Positions 1-7,128 of a DNA stretch of 9,363 nt are shown one piece after another (within the stretch, counting starts at the first letter, position 1; every line of letters begins with the position of its first letter). This DNA comes from Actinomycetes bacterium (GTDB lineage Bacteria > Actinomycetota > Acidimicrobiia > Acidimicrobiales > Acidimicrobiaceae), in the NCBI GenBank assembly GCA_021819025.1, contig JAKASN010000036.1, forward strand, positions 1 to 9,363. Reading direction: 5' to 3'. Position numbers and translations under genes: made by a program. The notes beneath the pieces were generated by a model. That model was given only the letters and a program-made list of their open reading frames with translations, had not been told where the DNA came from and searched no databases.

Positions 1-42
1 CTCAGCATTACCGATTCCAGAGCTCTCTGCATTAGACAGTCG
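1..42 (-). other. Sequence downstream of the acylase gene; possible start of another gene
   Basis: After the acylase TAG there is an ATG at 30-32 (10 bases on), and its frame stays open to the window edge for about ten codons, with a second in-frame ATG at 6-8. There is no clear Shine-Dalgarno. The palindrome AGAGCTCT at 19-26 lacks a T-run and is not a convincing terminator. The operon may therefore continue, but too little is visible to call a gene. Confidence 0.2.
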
Positions 43-2361
43 CTATTCTTTCTCGAGAATCTGTATTTGCTCCGCGTCTTCTTCAATGTCTCCACCCTCC
101 CAATACATGGATATCCGCCGATTGGCTGCCCATACAGCCAGTTGGTCCGAATAATGTTGTGATCGGAAGTCTCCCGACGGCCCACCCGGAATCACCCAGG
201 TAGCCTTCCCCGGATTTCCCATATCGACCACCTGGCGATAGACCGAAAGACCAGATACGACAAATGGCTCTCCGGTACGCCATCCATAGGATGCCGCTTG
301 AATGGTATCTGAATCACCGCCCATCGCAACTACGGGTGGATCGAATCTTAAATCACCTGCGACCTTTGAGAGCGGATGGCTCGCCGCAGTGTAGTGATGG
401 TCGCCCCAGCGCCAAAGCGCCGTGTCATTCCCGGCCATCCCGGATGCGCTCTTCCAAGCGGCCTCAAGTGCTTCTGGAACCAACGATCGCACCTTTTCGG
501 TCCTCTCGTCCGAATCTAGAGACGAGAATCCCTGAGGGCGTGGGCCGCCTAATAAGTCCCAGATATCGTTCGCCATCCAACGTCGAACAAGGACGGCCGT
601 AGGGGCAAGCGATCCCGACACGATCCAGCTCCAAATCTCGGCACCAAGAATTGGCTTATAAAGCTTCTCGGCGAGCGAGCGGCGGAAACAGCCGTATAAA
701 AGTGCCGGGCCTGAATCGATCGCAAGCTCTCCGCTCCAGCCGGCCAAGTACAATCTGGCCCGTTCTGCATCAACCGAAGATATCGGTGCGAGGTCTCTCA
801 AGTACTCAACCCACCTTTGGGCTGGCCATGAAACTACATCCTTCTGCATTCCCGCCAAAGTCGCAATATCAAACCTCCCGCTTCCGGCAAGTATTTCTCT
901 AATTCGCTCCGCACGAAACGGGTCGGCGAAGGTGGCCGAAATGTATGGGGCTTCCGAGCCGGTGATGACATTGTTGGCCGACATCACAAATCCAGCTGGT
1001 GGATCGACTTCCCTTGGCAAATCTTCAAACGGGACAAAGCCTCGCCATTCATGGTCCTGGACCCAGCCATAAGCCGGAAGACGCCGGTGGTCGAAAGACC
1101 CCCGGAGCGGCAAGAGACCGCGCGTCAAATATGCAATTGAGCCAGCACTATCCGCGGCAACGAAATTGTTCACGGGATCCACCCAACCCCGTTGCGACTC
1201 AAGCAATTCCCTAACGTCGCGCGCGGAAAGCATCGGCCGCAACACTTCAAAAGTTCGATAGGCAGCTTCGGAGCCGGTCCAACGAAGGGAGAGGGCGCTA
1301 CCTTGACGTGGATCGCCGTGGACAATTGGACCATGGCCAGTCGTCCAGATCTCCACTTCGACCGGCAGGCCATTCCGCACCTGGATCGACTCGGTCCGGT
1401 AATCCGCTCGACGCCACCCCTCGGAAGTGCGATAAAGCCCGGGGTCCGATTGGTCGAATATCTCAATATAGAGATCCTGGGTATCAGCGCCAGCGTGGGT
1501 AATCGCCCACGCCACCGATTCATTGTGACCAAAATGCGGTAAACCGGGAAGACCCGGGAAAGTGGCACCAATGGCGCTGAATCCCGGACATGAGACGTGT
1601 ACCTGCCAATAGACGTTAGGCACGTCGAGAGCTCGGTGCGAATCGTTGCAGAGCACCGCGCCTCCATGCACGGTTCGCGATCCATGGACCGCCCAAACGT
1701 TAGATCCGCCCTCGACTTCGGATAAAAAGCCCAGGTGTTCGCTTGCCTCTTGCAGATCCCTCGAACCCGTATCAATCAAATTTTCCAGCATGCCATCAGG
1801 AGGGACCGAGACGGGCGAACCCAATGGTGGCTGATCCTCGAGTTGCAAAAAAGCACTCGGACCCAGTTTTGCCAGAAGGGTGGCACGCGCCAATTTGTGC
1901 TGCCAAGGACCCATGAGAACATGTCGGACCTTGAATGCAGCTACGGAGTGCCAGGGTTCCCATGGCTCCATCGCGACGCCCGTCAATTCCGACTCTGGCG
2001 AAGTAGGGACCTCATTGATTGCAGCATTGACGCCAGCTGCGTAGGACTCAAACATTGATCTCGTTCCGGGAGTCATAGCTTCTATGTCCTGGCGAGCCGA
2101 GACCTCTAAACCGAGACGCCGGGCGAGCACGTCGGCTGGAACCGCGCTGGCGCCAAGCAATTCCGACAACCTCCCACATGCACGTCTGCGATCATAATCC
2201 ATCTGAAAGAGTCGATCTGTTGCACACGCAAATCCCATCCCAAACCAGACATCTGCCTCGAAAGCAGCCTCGACGTGTGGAATGCCGAATTTGTCACGTA
2301 CAATCACAACGCTTGAAGTCAGTCCCTGCACGGTTATTCGGCTTGGGCGATCGGTGTTCAT
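43..2361 (-). CDS. Penicillin acylase family Ntn hydrolase, probably cytoplasmic
   Basis: A 772-residue protein of the penicillin/cephalosporin/acyl-homoserine-lactone acylase family, which hydrolyses amide bonds in N-acylated small molecules. The precursor should cut itself before Ser220 (context VEGG|SNVWAV), giving an alpha part of about 219 residues and a beta part of about 553, the usual sizes. Ser220 is the expected nucleophile. His242 in NDSH sits at beta position 23, as in AHL and cephalosporin acylases, where penicillin G acylase has Gln. The conserved GHN at 278-280 and Asn463/Asn464 (SANN, likely oxyanion-hole Asn) are present. The N-terminus goes straight into the family's RDKFGIPHVEA start with no signal peptide, although many characterised members are exported, so cytoplasmic action is inferred. 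The ATG overlaps the stop of the upstream ATPase gene by 4 bases (ATGA) and has GGAG 7 bases upstream. The C-terminal tail is acidic. Family assignment is secure; the substrate is unknown. Confidence 0.93.
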   Translation of the reverse strand: MNTDRPSRITVQGLTSSVVIVRDKFGIPHVEAAFEADVWFGMGFACATDRLFQMDYDRRRACGRLSELLGASAVPADVLARRLGLEVSARQDIEAMTPGTRSMFESYAAGVNAAINEVPTSPESELTGVAMEPWEPWHSVAAFKVRHVLMGPWQHKLARATLLAKLGPSAFLQLEDQPPLGSPVSVPPDGMLENLIDTGSRDLQEASEHLGFLSEVEGGSNVWAVHGSRTVHGGAVLCNDSHRALDVPNVYWQVHVSCPGFSAIGATFPGLPGLPHFGHNESVAWAITHAGADTQDLYIEIFDQSDPGLYRTSEGWRRADYRTESIQVRNGLPVEVEIWTTGHGPIVHGDPRQGSALSLRWTGSEAAYRTFEVLRPMLSARDVRELLESQRGWVDPVNNFVAADSAGSIAYLTRGLLPLRGSFDHRRLPAYGWVQDHEWRGFVPFEDLPREVDPPAGFVMSANNVITGSEAPYISATFADPFRAERIREILAGSGRFDIATLAGMQKDVVSWPAQRWVEYLRDLAPISSVDAERARLYLAGWSGELAIDSGPALLYGCFRRSLAEKLYKPILGAEIWSWIVSGSLAPTAVLVRRWMANDIWDLLGGPRPQGFSSLDSDERTEKVRSLVPEALEAAWKSASGMAGNDTALWRWGDHHYTAASHPLSKVAGDLRFDPPVVAMGGDSDTIQAASYGWRTGEPFVVSGLSVYRQVVDMGNPGKATWVIPGGPSGDFRSQHYSDQLAVWAANRRISMYWEGGDIEEDAEQIQILEKE

Positions 2362-3515
2362 TTGCTTGCTCCGCTATCGATCGCAGCGGTGGCAAAGACT
2401 GAGGCATTGCGCGATTTCGCGGCCTCAATCAAGGCATTTTCATCAACCGGGGCGAAATGGCAAGCAACGAGACGGCCTCCGGCCAGAGACCTCAGCACCG
2501 GCACCTCTGCGACGCAGCGGGCCTCGGACAGGGGACAGCGGCTATGAAAAACACAGCCCGTCAGTACTTCGGTAGCTCTTGGAACCTCACCCGACAGGTA
2601 GAGCTTCTTGCGTTGGGCTCGTTTACTAGGATCTGTAACCGGAACAGCGGCGAGCAGAGCATGGGAGTAAGGGTGTGCCGGTGCCCCGAATAATTGCTCC
2701 CTGCTTGCGAACTCCACCAGTTTGCCCATGTACATAACGCCAATGACATCGCATAAAAGACGTACGATGGGCAGATCATGAGAGATGAACAAATAGGTGA
2801 GGCCGAAATCACGCTGCAAATGGCGCAGTAGATTGATTATCTGTGCTTGGACCGACACGTCCAAGGCTGAAAGAGGTTCGTCCGCGACGATGAAGCGCGG
2901 TCGAAGCGCAATTGCGCGCGCTATCACCAAGCGCTGCCTCTGTCCTCCAGAAAACTGATACGGAAACCGGTGGAGAGAATCCAAAGGAAGTCCAACAAGC
3001 TCGAGAAGATGCTCCACCTCTTGACGACGCTCAACCCCTTTCGCCACTCCGTGGATGGCGAAAGGCTCCGCCAAAATTTCAGAAATCCGCATCCTTCCAT
3101 TGAGCGCGGAGTACGGATCTTGCGAGATCGGCTGCATCATGCGCCTCAATGTCCGCAATTCTTTACCAGACACCCGAGAAAGATCCTGACCCGCAAAGGT
3201 GACAGTTCCAGACGTTGGGCGCTCCAGCGCGAGAACTAGTCGTCCGGTAGTGGATTTCCCAGATCCAGTCTCGCCGACTAATCCAAACGTCTCCCCGGCA
3301 TGAATAGAAAGCGTGACATCGGAAACCGCACGGACGAGCCGATATCCACTGAGCGTGCCTCCAACTCGGTATTGTTTTGTCAGCCCTTCGACCCGTAGCA
3401 ATACCTCTCGGCTTGTCAAGGTGCCACTTGCTTCACTTGGGCTAGCCGATGAACTACTCGAGGCCTCATGGATCGCATTCTGCTCGTTACCATTGCCATA
3501 TTGACGGCCGAACAT
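2358..3515 (-). CDS. Peptide-type ABC importer ATPase, DppF/OppF-like
   Basis: A 385-residue cytoplasmic ATPase that powers uptake together with the two permeases and the second ATPase of this operon. Visible motifs: Walker A GETGSGKST (81-89), Q-loop Gln132 in SQDPYSALN (usually FQDP in the family), signature FSGGQRQR (188-195), Walker B IVADEP (209-214), D-loop SALD (216-219), switch His246 (SHD). The C-terminal oligopeptide-transporter domain carries Cys321, Cys327, Cys334 and Cys352. The ATG at 3515 was chosen because it overlaps the previous stop by one base (TAATG) and has AAGGTGG 6 bases upstream; a GTG at 3587 would add 24 residues that do not fit the family. Residues 1-37 form a Ser/Ala-rich, probably disordered lead-in before the conserved domain. 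The stop overlaps the acylase start. DppF-type rather than DppD-type is inferred from the SGGQRQR signature and from its position as second ATPase. Confidence 0.95.
   Translation of the reverse strand: MFGRQYGNGNEQNAIHEASSSSSASPSEASGTLTSREVLLRVEGLTKQYRVGGTLSGYRLVRAVSDVTLSIHAGETFGLVGETGSGKSTTGRLVLALERPTSGTVTFAGQDLSRVSGKELRTLRRMMQPISQDPYSALNGRMRISEILAEPFAIHGVAKGVERRQEVEHLLELVGLPLDSLHRFPYQFSGGQRQRLVIARAIALRPRFIVADEPLSALDVSVQAQIINLLRHLQRDFGLTYLFISHDLPIVRLLCDVIGVMYMGKLVEFASREQLFGAPAHPYSHALLAAVPVTDPSKRAQRKKLYLSGEVPRATEVLTGCVFHSRCPLSEARCVAEVPVLRSLAGGRLVACHFAPVDENALIEAAKSRNASVFATAAIDSGASK
2369..2372 (-). promoter_or_regulatory. Ribosome binding site of the acylase gene
   Basis: GGAG lies 7 bases before the ATG at 2361, inside the end of the DppF-type gene. 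It supports this start and independent re-initiation in addition to coupling through the ATGA overlap. Confidence 0.6.
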
Positions 3516-4567
3516 TATTTGCCACCTTCGGAATGTGACGTGGCAGACGTACGTGGATCGCCGACAGAGGGCAACGGGAACCAGCACGCGGCCAGATGGC
3601 CTGTTTCTAGCGTCGCCAACTGGGGTCGATTGTCAATGCAGTGAGCTTGAACCTTCGCACAGCGCGGAGCAAATGCACACCCGAGAGGAATCTCTTCCAG
3701 CGAGGGCACCCGCCCCGCAATCGTTGGCAAGTCCCCACCCTCGGGTACGGACGATGCCGCGGTTATGCTGCCGAGAAGACCGGCAGTATACGGGTGACCG
3801 GGCCGAGCAAAGAGGTCCTGGACTGACGCCACCTCAACCACTTGACCTGCATACATTACCACGACACGGTCGGCAACCTCAGCAATGACACCCATGTCAT
3901 GAGTAACGAACAAGATCGAGGTCCCCAAGCGGCTTCGGATATCCAAGAGTAAGTCAAGTATCTGCGCTTGCACCGTTGCGTCAAGTGCAGTGGTAGGTTC
4001 ATCCGCAATCAAGAGCGCAGGCTCAGCCGCCAATGCCACCGCTATCATAACCCGCTGTCTCATGCCGCCGGAGAGTTCATGCGGATACTGACGGCTTCGA
4101 AAACCCGATCCCGACAAACCCACCTGGGCAAACAGTTCCCGCACCCTGCGGCGACGCTCAGAACGGTTACCAATGTGGTGTATCGCCAGCACCTCTTCAA
4201 CCTGGCGTCCGACTCTCATCAGCGGATTGAGCGCCACCATCGGCTCTTGAAAGATCATGCTCATCCGGCGTCCCCGGAAGCTCCTCATGGAGCGAGCGGA
4301 AAGCGAGGTAATTTCTAGGCCCTGCAGTGCAATAGACCCATGTACCGTTCGGCAATTCTCGGCCATTAACCCCATTATTGCGAGTGCCATCATGGTCTTG
4401 CCGCATCCGCTCTCTCCGACGATACCCACAATCTCTCCATTGCTTATCGACAAAGACACGCTTGAAAGCGCCAAGTTGGAGCGACCGTCTCTTTCGACGC
4501 AGACCGAGAGATCCTCAATCCGCAGCACCGGCTCCGCGACAACGTTGGCTTGCCCAACCGGTCTCAT
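3515..4567 (-). CDS. Peptide-type ABC importer ATPase, DppD/OppD-like
   Basis: A 350-residue cytoplasmic ATPase, the partner of the DppF-like subunit. Motifs in order: Walker A GESGCGKT (51-58), Q-loop Gln107 (IFQEPMVALNP), signature LSGGMRQR (165-172), Walker B LLIADEP (185-191), D-loop with ALD at 194-196, switch His223 (THD). The C-terminal oligopeptide/dipeptide domain follows, with Cys297, Cys303, Cys310 and Cys328. The LSGGMRQR form and GESGCGKT are typical of the DppD/OppD side of the family. Its ATG overlaps the stop of the deacetylase gene by 4 bases (ATGA), with a short AGG 6 bases upstream. Its stop overlaps the next ATG (TAATG). Length is normal. The substrate cannot be told from ATPases; the family carries di- and oligopeptides, nickel, and various amides or sugars. 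Confidence 0.95.
   Translation of the reverse strand: MRPVGQANVVAEPVLRIEDLSVCVERDGRSNLALSSVSLSISNGEIVGIVGESGCGKTMMALAIMGLMAENCRTVHGSIALQGLEITSLSARSMRSFRGRRMSMIFQEPMVALNPLMRVGRQVEEVLAIHHIGNRSERRRRVRELFAQVGLSGSGFRSRQYPHELSGGMRQRVMIAVALAAEPALLIADEPTTALDATVQAQILDLLLDIRSRLGTSILFVTHDMGVIAEVADRVVVMYAGQVVEVASVQDLFARPGHPYTAGLLGSITAASSVPEGGDLPTIAGRVPSLEEIPLGCAFAPRCAKVQAHCIDNRPQLATLETGHLAACWFPLPSVGDPRTSATSHSEGGK
3522..3528 (-). promoter_or_regulatory. Ribosome binding site fixing the DppF-type start
   Basis: AAGGTGG lies 6 bases before the ATG at 3515, within the last codons of the DppD-type gene. It decides in favour of this ATG over the in-frame GTG at 3587. Confidence 0.7.
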
Positions 4568-5409
4568 ATCTCGCCTATTCTTGGCTGCTCATCATGCATA
4601 TCACCGTAAGTCAGCCGGTGGTATTCCGCAACCTCGCGCGCAGTCGTCCACCATATGGAGTCATCACTACGGTATTCATCAAAAAGACTCGCGAGCGCCA
4701 AAGTCCGTCCCGCACGTCCCGATAGCCAAGGATGCATAGTAAGCATGAACAGCGACCCAAACCGCTTCGCCCCTTCGAGATCAGTCTTCCACCCGGAGAT
4801 AACTTCCCCGGGGGTGACTGGCGGCCAATTCGAACCCGGCACGTATCGATAAAATATCGCGTCGTCGAGTTGCCATTGCACTGGAACTTCAACAATGCCC
4901 GACATGACATAAGGATGGTCATACCCCATCAGCGAACTGTCGTATGCAATCCCAAACTCGGCAAGCACGCCCAATGCCTCAGCCGTCAACTCCCAGGAGG
5001 GCGAACGATATCCGAATGGACGCTCAGCGCCAACCTTCTCTAAAGCCCGAGCACTTTTCTCCAGCACCGCCCTTAGCTCTTCGGTGTTCAGCTCAGACAC
5101 CTTCTCGTGCATATAACCATGAATGGCGACCTCATGCCCGGCCTCCAACATCGCAGCTAAAACATCTGGATGAGCATCCGCAACAGCACCCGGCACGTAG
5201 GCGGAAATGCGCAAGTCGAACGAGGCAAACAGCTCGAGCAGCCTGTGCACACCTTGCCTCGGGCCAAATCGCCGGAGCTCTAATTCGCCAAGAGCAGTAG
5301 TGGGTCTCTCTCGCGTCGCCCACAAGTAGGGGCTTGGGCCATCGAAGTCGATACTGACAATCGCGGCCGCTTTCTTGCCATCCGGCCATTGGTAAGCGCT
5401 GCTGTTCAT
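4564..5409 (-). CDS. CE4 polysaccharide deacetylase-like hydrolase (HpPgdA/PuuE group)
   Basis: A 281-residue metal-dependent C-N hydrolase with a NodB-type fold. Asp21 and Asp23 (SIDFD; likely base and metal ligand), His97 and His101 (IHGYMHEK; metal ligands), Arg135 (GYRSPSW) and His226 (TMHPWLSGR) match the expected active-site motifs. The overall pattern resembles Helicobacter pylori HpPgdA and the PuuE allantoinase-like proteins rather than classical secreted chitin or xylan deacetylases. No signal peptide or membrane anchor is seen, so the target is probably a soluble cytoplasmic amide, imide or N-acetyl compound and not cell-wall polymer. The ATG overlaps the dehydrogenase stop by 4 bases and the stop overlaps the ATPase start by 4 bases, so it is translated as part of the transporter operon. 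The Shine-Dalgarno is weak, consistent with coupling. Family is confident; the reaction is inferred. Confidence 0.9.
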   Translation of the reverse strand: MNSSAYQWPDGKKAAAIVSIDFDGPSPYLWATRERPTTALGELELRRFGPRQGVHRLLELFASFDLRISAYVPGAVADAHPDVLAAMLEAGHEVAIHGYMHEKVSELNTEELRAVLEKSARALEKVGAERPFGYRSPSWELTAEALGVLAEFGIAYDSSLMGYDHPYVMSGIVEVPVQWQLDDAIFYRYVPGSNWPPVTPGEVISGWKTDLEGAKRFGSLFMLTMHPWLSGRAGRTLALASLFDEYRSDDSIWWTTAREVAEYHRLTYGDMHDEQPRIGEI

Positions 5410-6221
5410 CTGCTGACCGGACCCGCCCCTCTTCCACCATCAACCGAGATCACAGCCCCAGTTATGAAAGAAGCCCGGGATGAAGAGAGGAACACTACCG
5501 CTTCGGGAGAGTCCGCTGCACTCGATACCCTGCCTAACGGAATGGAGCGACGCATCGACTCGACGTATTCGTCGTCCAAAGTGCTCACCTCGCTACCTGG
5601 CGCAAAACCGGGAGCGACTCCGTTGACTCGGATACCATGCGGGGCTAGCTCAAGAGACGCACCCCTAGTCAGCATCGCAAGCGCTGCCTTGGATACCGAG
5701 TACGGGACACCATCGCGGCTGACGGTGACCGAAGCTCCCGAAAGTATATTGACGAATGATCCAGCTACCCCCTGGTCGATCATCAGCTTTGCCATCTTGC
5801 TAATAAGAAAAAATGGCGCCGTCACGTTTATGTCTAGGATCGCCTGCCACTCGTCCAGATCCACATTCAATAGAGCATTATGCGGATAAACACCTGCATT
5901 ATTTACAACGATGTCTGGCGCGCCCCATTGAGAGGCGACAGACAATACCAGGCTTTCCATGGAATTCCGATCTCGAAGCTCGGTCTCGTGAATGTGTACA
6001 TTCACCCCCTTCCAGCGACCATTGGTGACCTCGCTCTCCAGGGGGGACGCACGGCGATCCGACAAGCACATCTCGGCACCTCTACTCGCGAATGCGTCGG
6101 CGATCCAACCTCCGATAATTCCGGCGGCGCCTGTCACCAGAACCTTTTTACCAACAAACTCTCCGCCGTAATCAGACCGGCCGCGGCCGTATAACCCAGT
6201 TTCACCTTCTACAGCAGTCAT
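5406..6221 (-). CDS. Short-chain dehydrogenase/reductase (SDR)
   Basis: A 271-residue NAD(P)-dependent oxidoreductase, probably interconverting an alcohol and a ketone on the imported compound or its product. Rossmann motifs: TGAAGIIG (30-37), an acidic Asp55 after the second strand (LSDRR) that suggests NAD(H), NNAG (107-110), and Asn132. The catalytic set is Ser161, Tyr174 and Lys178 (YSVSK), followed by the conserved PG at 204-205 and the C-terminal ITGAVISVDGG. About 22 residues precede the core domain. The glycine motif is spaced TGxxGxxG rather than the classical TGxxxGxG, although size and the rest of the protein are classical. The ATG at 6221 was chosen for its GAGAGG 9 bases upstream; a TTG at 6260 would give 284 residues but overlap the permease by 20 bases. 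It ends with an ATGA overlap into the deacetylase. Substrate unknown. Confidence 0.93.
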   Translation of the reverse strand: MTAVEGETGLYGRGRSDYGGEFVGKKVLVTGAAGIIGGWIADAFASRGAEMCLSDRRASPLESEVTNGRWKGVNVHIHETELRDRNSMESLVLSVASQWGAPDIVVNNAGVYPHNALLNVDLDEWQAILDINVTAPFFLISKMAKLMIDQGVAGSFVNILSGASVTVSRDGVPYSVSKAALAMLTRGASLELAPHGIRVNGVAPGFAPGSEVSTLDDEYVESMRRSIPLGRVSSAADSPEAVVFLSSSRASFITGAVISVDGGRGAGPVSR

Positions 6222-6230
6222 TGGGATAAT

Positions 6231-6236
6231 CCTCTC
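6231..6236 (-). promoter_or_regulatory. Ribosome binding site fixing the SDR start
   Basis: GAGAGG sits in the 19-base gap between the permease stop (6241-6243) and the ATG at 6221, at 9-base spacing. It supports that ATG over the upstream TTG at 6260. Confidence 0.75.
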
Positions 6237-6240
6237 ATGA

Positions 6241-7128
6241 TCAATGCCCCCGAGGGTCAAGCCGATCTCGGACCAGATCCCCTAGGCGGTTAACGGCTAC
6301 AACAAGCAAAAATAGGGCAAGACCTGGAAACGTGGATATCCACCACGCTGTGGAAACGAACTCCTGTCCAGTCGACAACATCGCACCCCAGCTCGGAGTA
6401 GGAGGCTGGACACCGAGGCCTATGAAGGAAAGAGCTGCTTCATAGACCACCATGAGGCCTACTTCAAGAGTGGCGACGACGACCAATGGCGGTAACACTT
6501 CGGGAAGGATATGTCGGCGCACTATCCGGAGCTTGCGGGCACCTAGGGCGATTGCGGCCTGAACAAACTCGCGCTTTGATGTTTCAATAGTCTGCGCGTA
6601 AGCAACGCGAGCATAACGGGGCCACCGCACCAAGGCCAGAACGATGACGAGATTCCGTACGCTGGGTCCCAGCGCCGCGACCACGAGAATTGCGAGCAGG
6701 AAGAATGGAATTGACAGGACCATATCAGCAACTCGCATAATTACTGGACCGAGAATCTTCTTTTGCGCTCCAGCAATAATACCCATCGCCCCACCAAATC
6801 CCCCTGCTACCAGGACGGAGGCAGTGGCCACGACCACCGATACGCGAACTCCCCAAATCAGCCTGCTTAGTATATCCCTGCCTAAATTATCGGTCCCGAG
6901 AATAAATCGCACGCCACCTGCGCTATATCCGGGACCCTCTAGGCGCGCGCTCAAATTGGTAATATCCGGATTCAGAGGTGCGAGAAGAAATGGGAACGCC
7001 GCCGCAAAAGCGGCAACCAAGAGGATTGCCACGGGCCACCAGCGCAAGGCGGTGCGAGCCTTCACAAAACGCACTGTCCTAGTGGAAGGCAGCTCCAGTT
7101 CCCAGGGCTCATTTATTGCGAGGTTCAT
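6241..7128 (-). CDS. Peptide-type ABC importer permease, DppC-like
   Basis: A 295-residue inner-membrane permease that pairs with the DppB-like protein encoded just upstream. After a cytoplasmic N-terminus the first membrane helix is at about 31-53. The family's GTDNLGRDILSR stretch is at 78-89, and further helices are at about 95-119, 131-154, 212-237 and 262-281. The EAA loop that contacts the ATPase runs from about 188 (FVQAAIALGARKLRI) to 210. LSFIGLGVQPPTPSWG at 233-248 and the C-terminal DPR are hallmarks of the DppC/OppC group. The ATG overlaps the previous stop by one base (TAATG) and has AGGGGG 7 bases upstream. The gene is followed by the only non-coding gap in the window, 19 bases, before the SDR gene. 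Length and motifs are normal, with no sign of damage. Confidence 0.95.
   Translation of the reverse strand: MNLAINEPWELELPSTRTVRFVKARTALRWWPVAILLVAAFAAAFPFLLAPLNPDITNLSARLEGPGYSAGGVRFILGTDNLGRDILSRLIWGVRVSVVVATASVLVAGGFGGAMGIIAGAQKKILGPVIMRVADMVLSIPFFLLAILVVAALGPSVRNLVIVLALVRWPRYARVAYAQTIETSKREFVQAAIALGARKLRIVRRHILPEVLPPLVVVATLEVGLMVVYEAALSFIGLGVQPPTPSWGAMLSTGQEFVSTAWWISTFPGLALFLLVVAVNRLGDLVRDRLDPRGH

Noticed and set aside
19..26. Palindrome AGAGCTCT as a terminator after the acylase gene
   Set aside because: The stem is only four base pairs with no loop or following T-run.
1170..1775. 201-codon minus-strand frame inside the acylase gene
   Set aside because: It lies fully inside a clear gene in another frame, shows no recognisable domain, and is rich in Arg, Pro and Ser as expected of an out-of-frame reading.
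3516..3587. Upstream GTG start adding 24 residues to the DppF-like protein
   Set aside because: The ATG at 3515 has a strong ribosome binding site and a one-base overlap with the previous stop; the extra residues do not resemble the family.
4257..4739. 160-codon plus-strand frame across the ATPase/deacetylase junction
   Set aside because: It is antisense to two secure, overlapping genes and has no domain.
5389..5889. 166-codon plus-strand frame opposite the SDR gene
   Set aside because: It is antisense to a well-supported gene, with no domain and no ribosome binding context of note.
6222..6260. Upstream TTG start adding 13 residues to the SDR
   Set aside because: It would overlap the permease by 20 bases, while GAGAGG at 6231-6236 points to the ATG at 6221.
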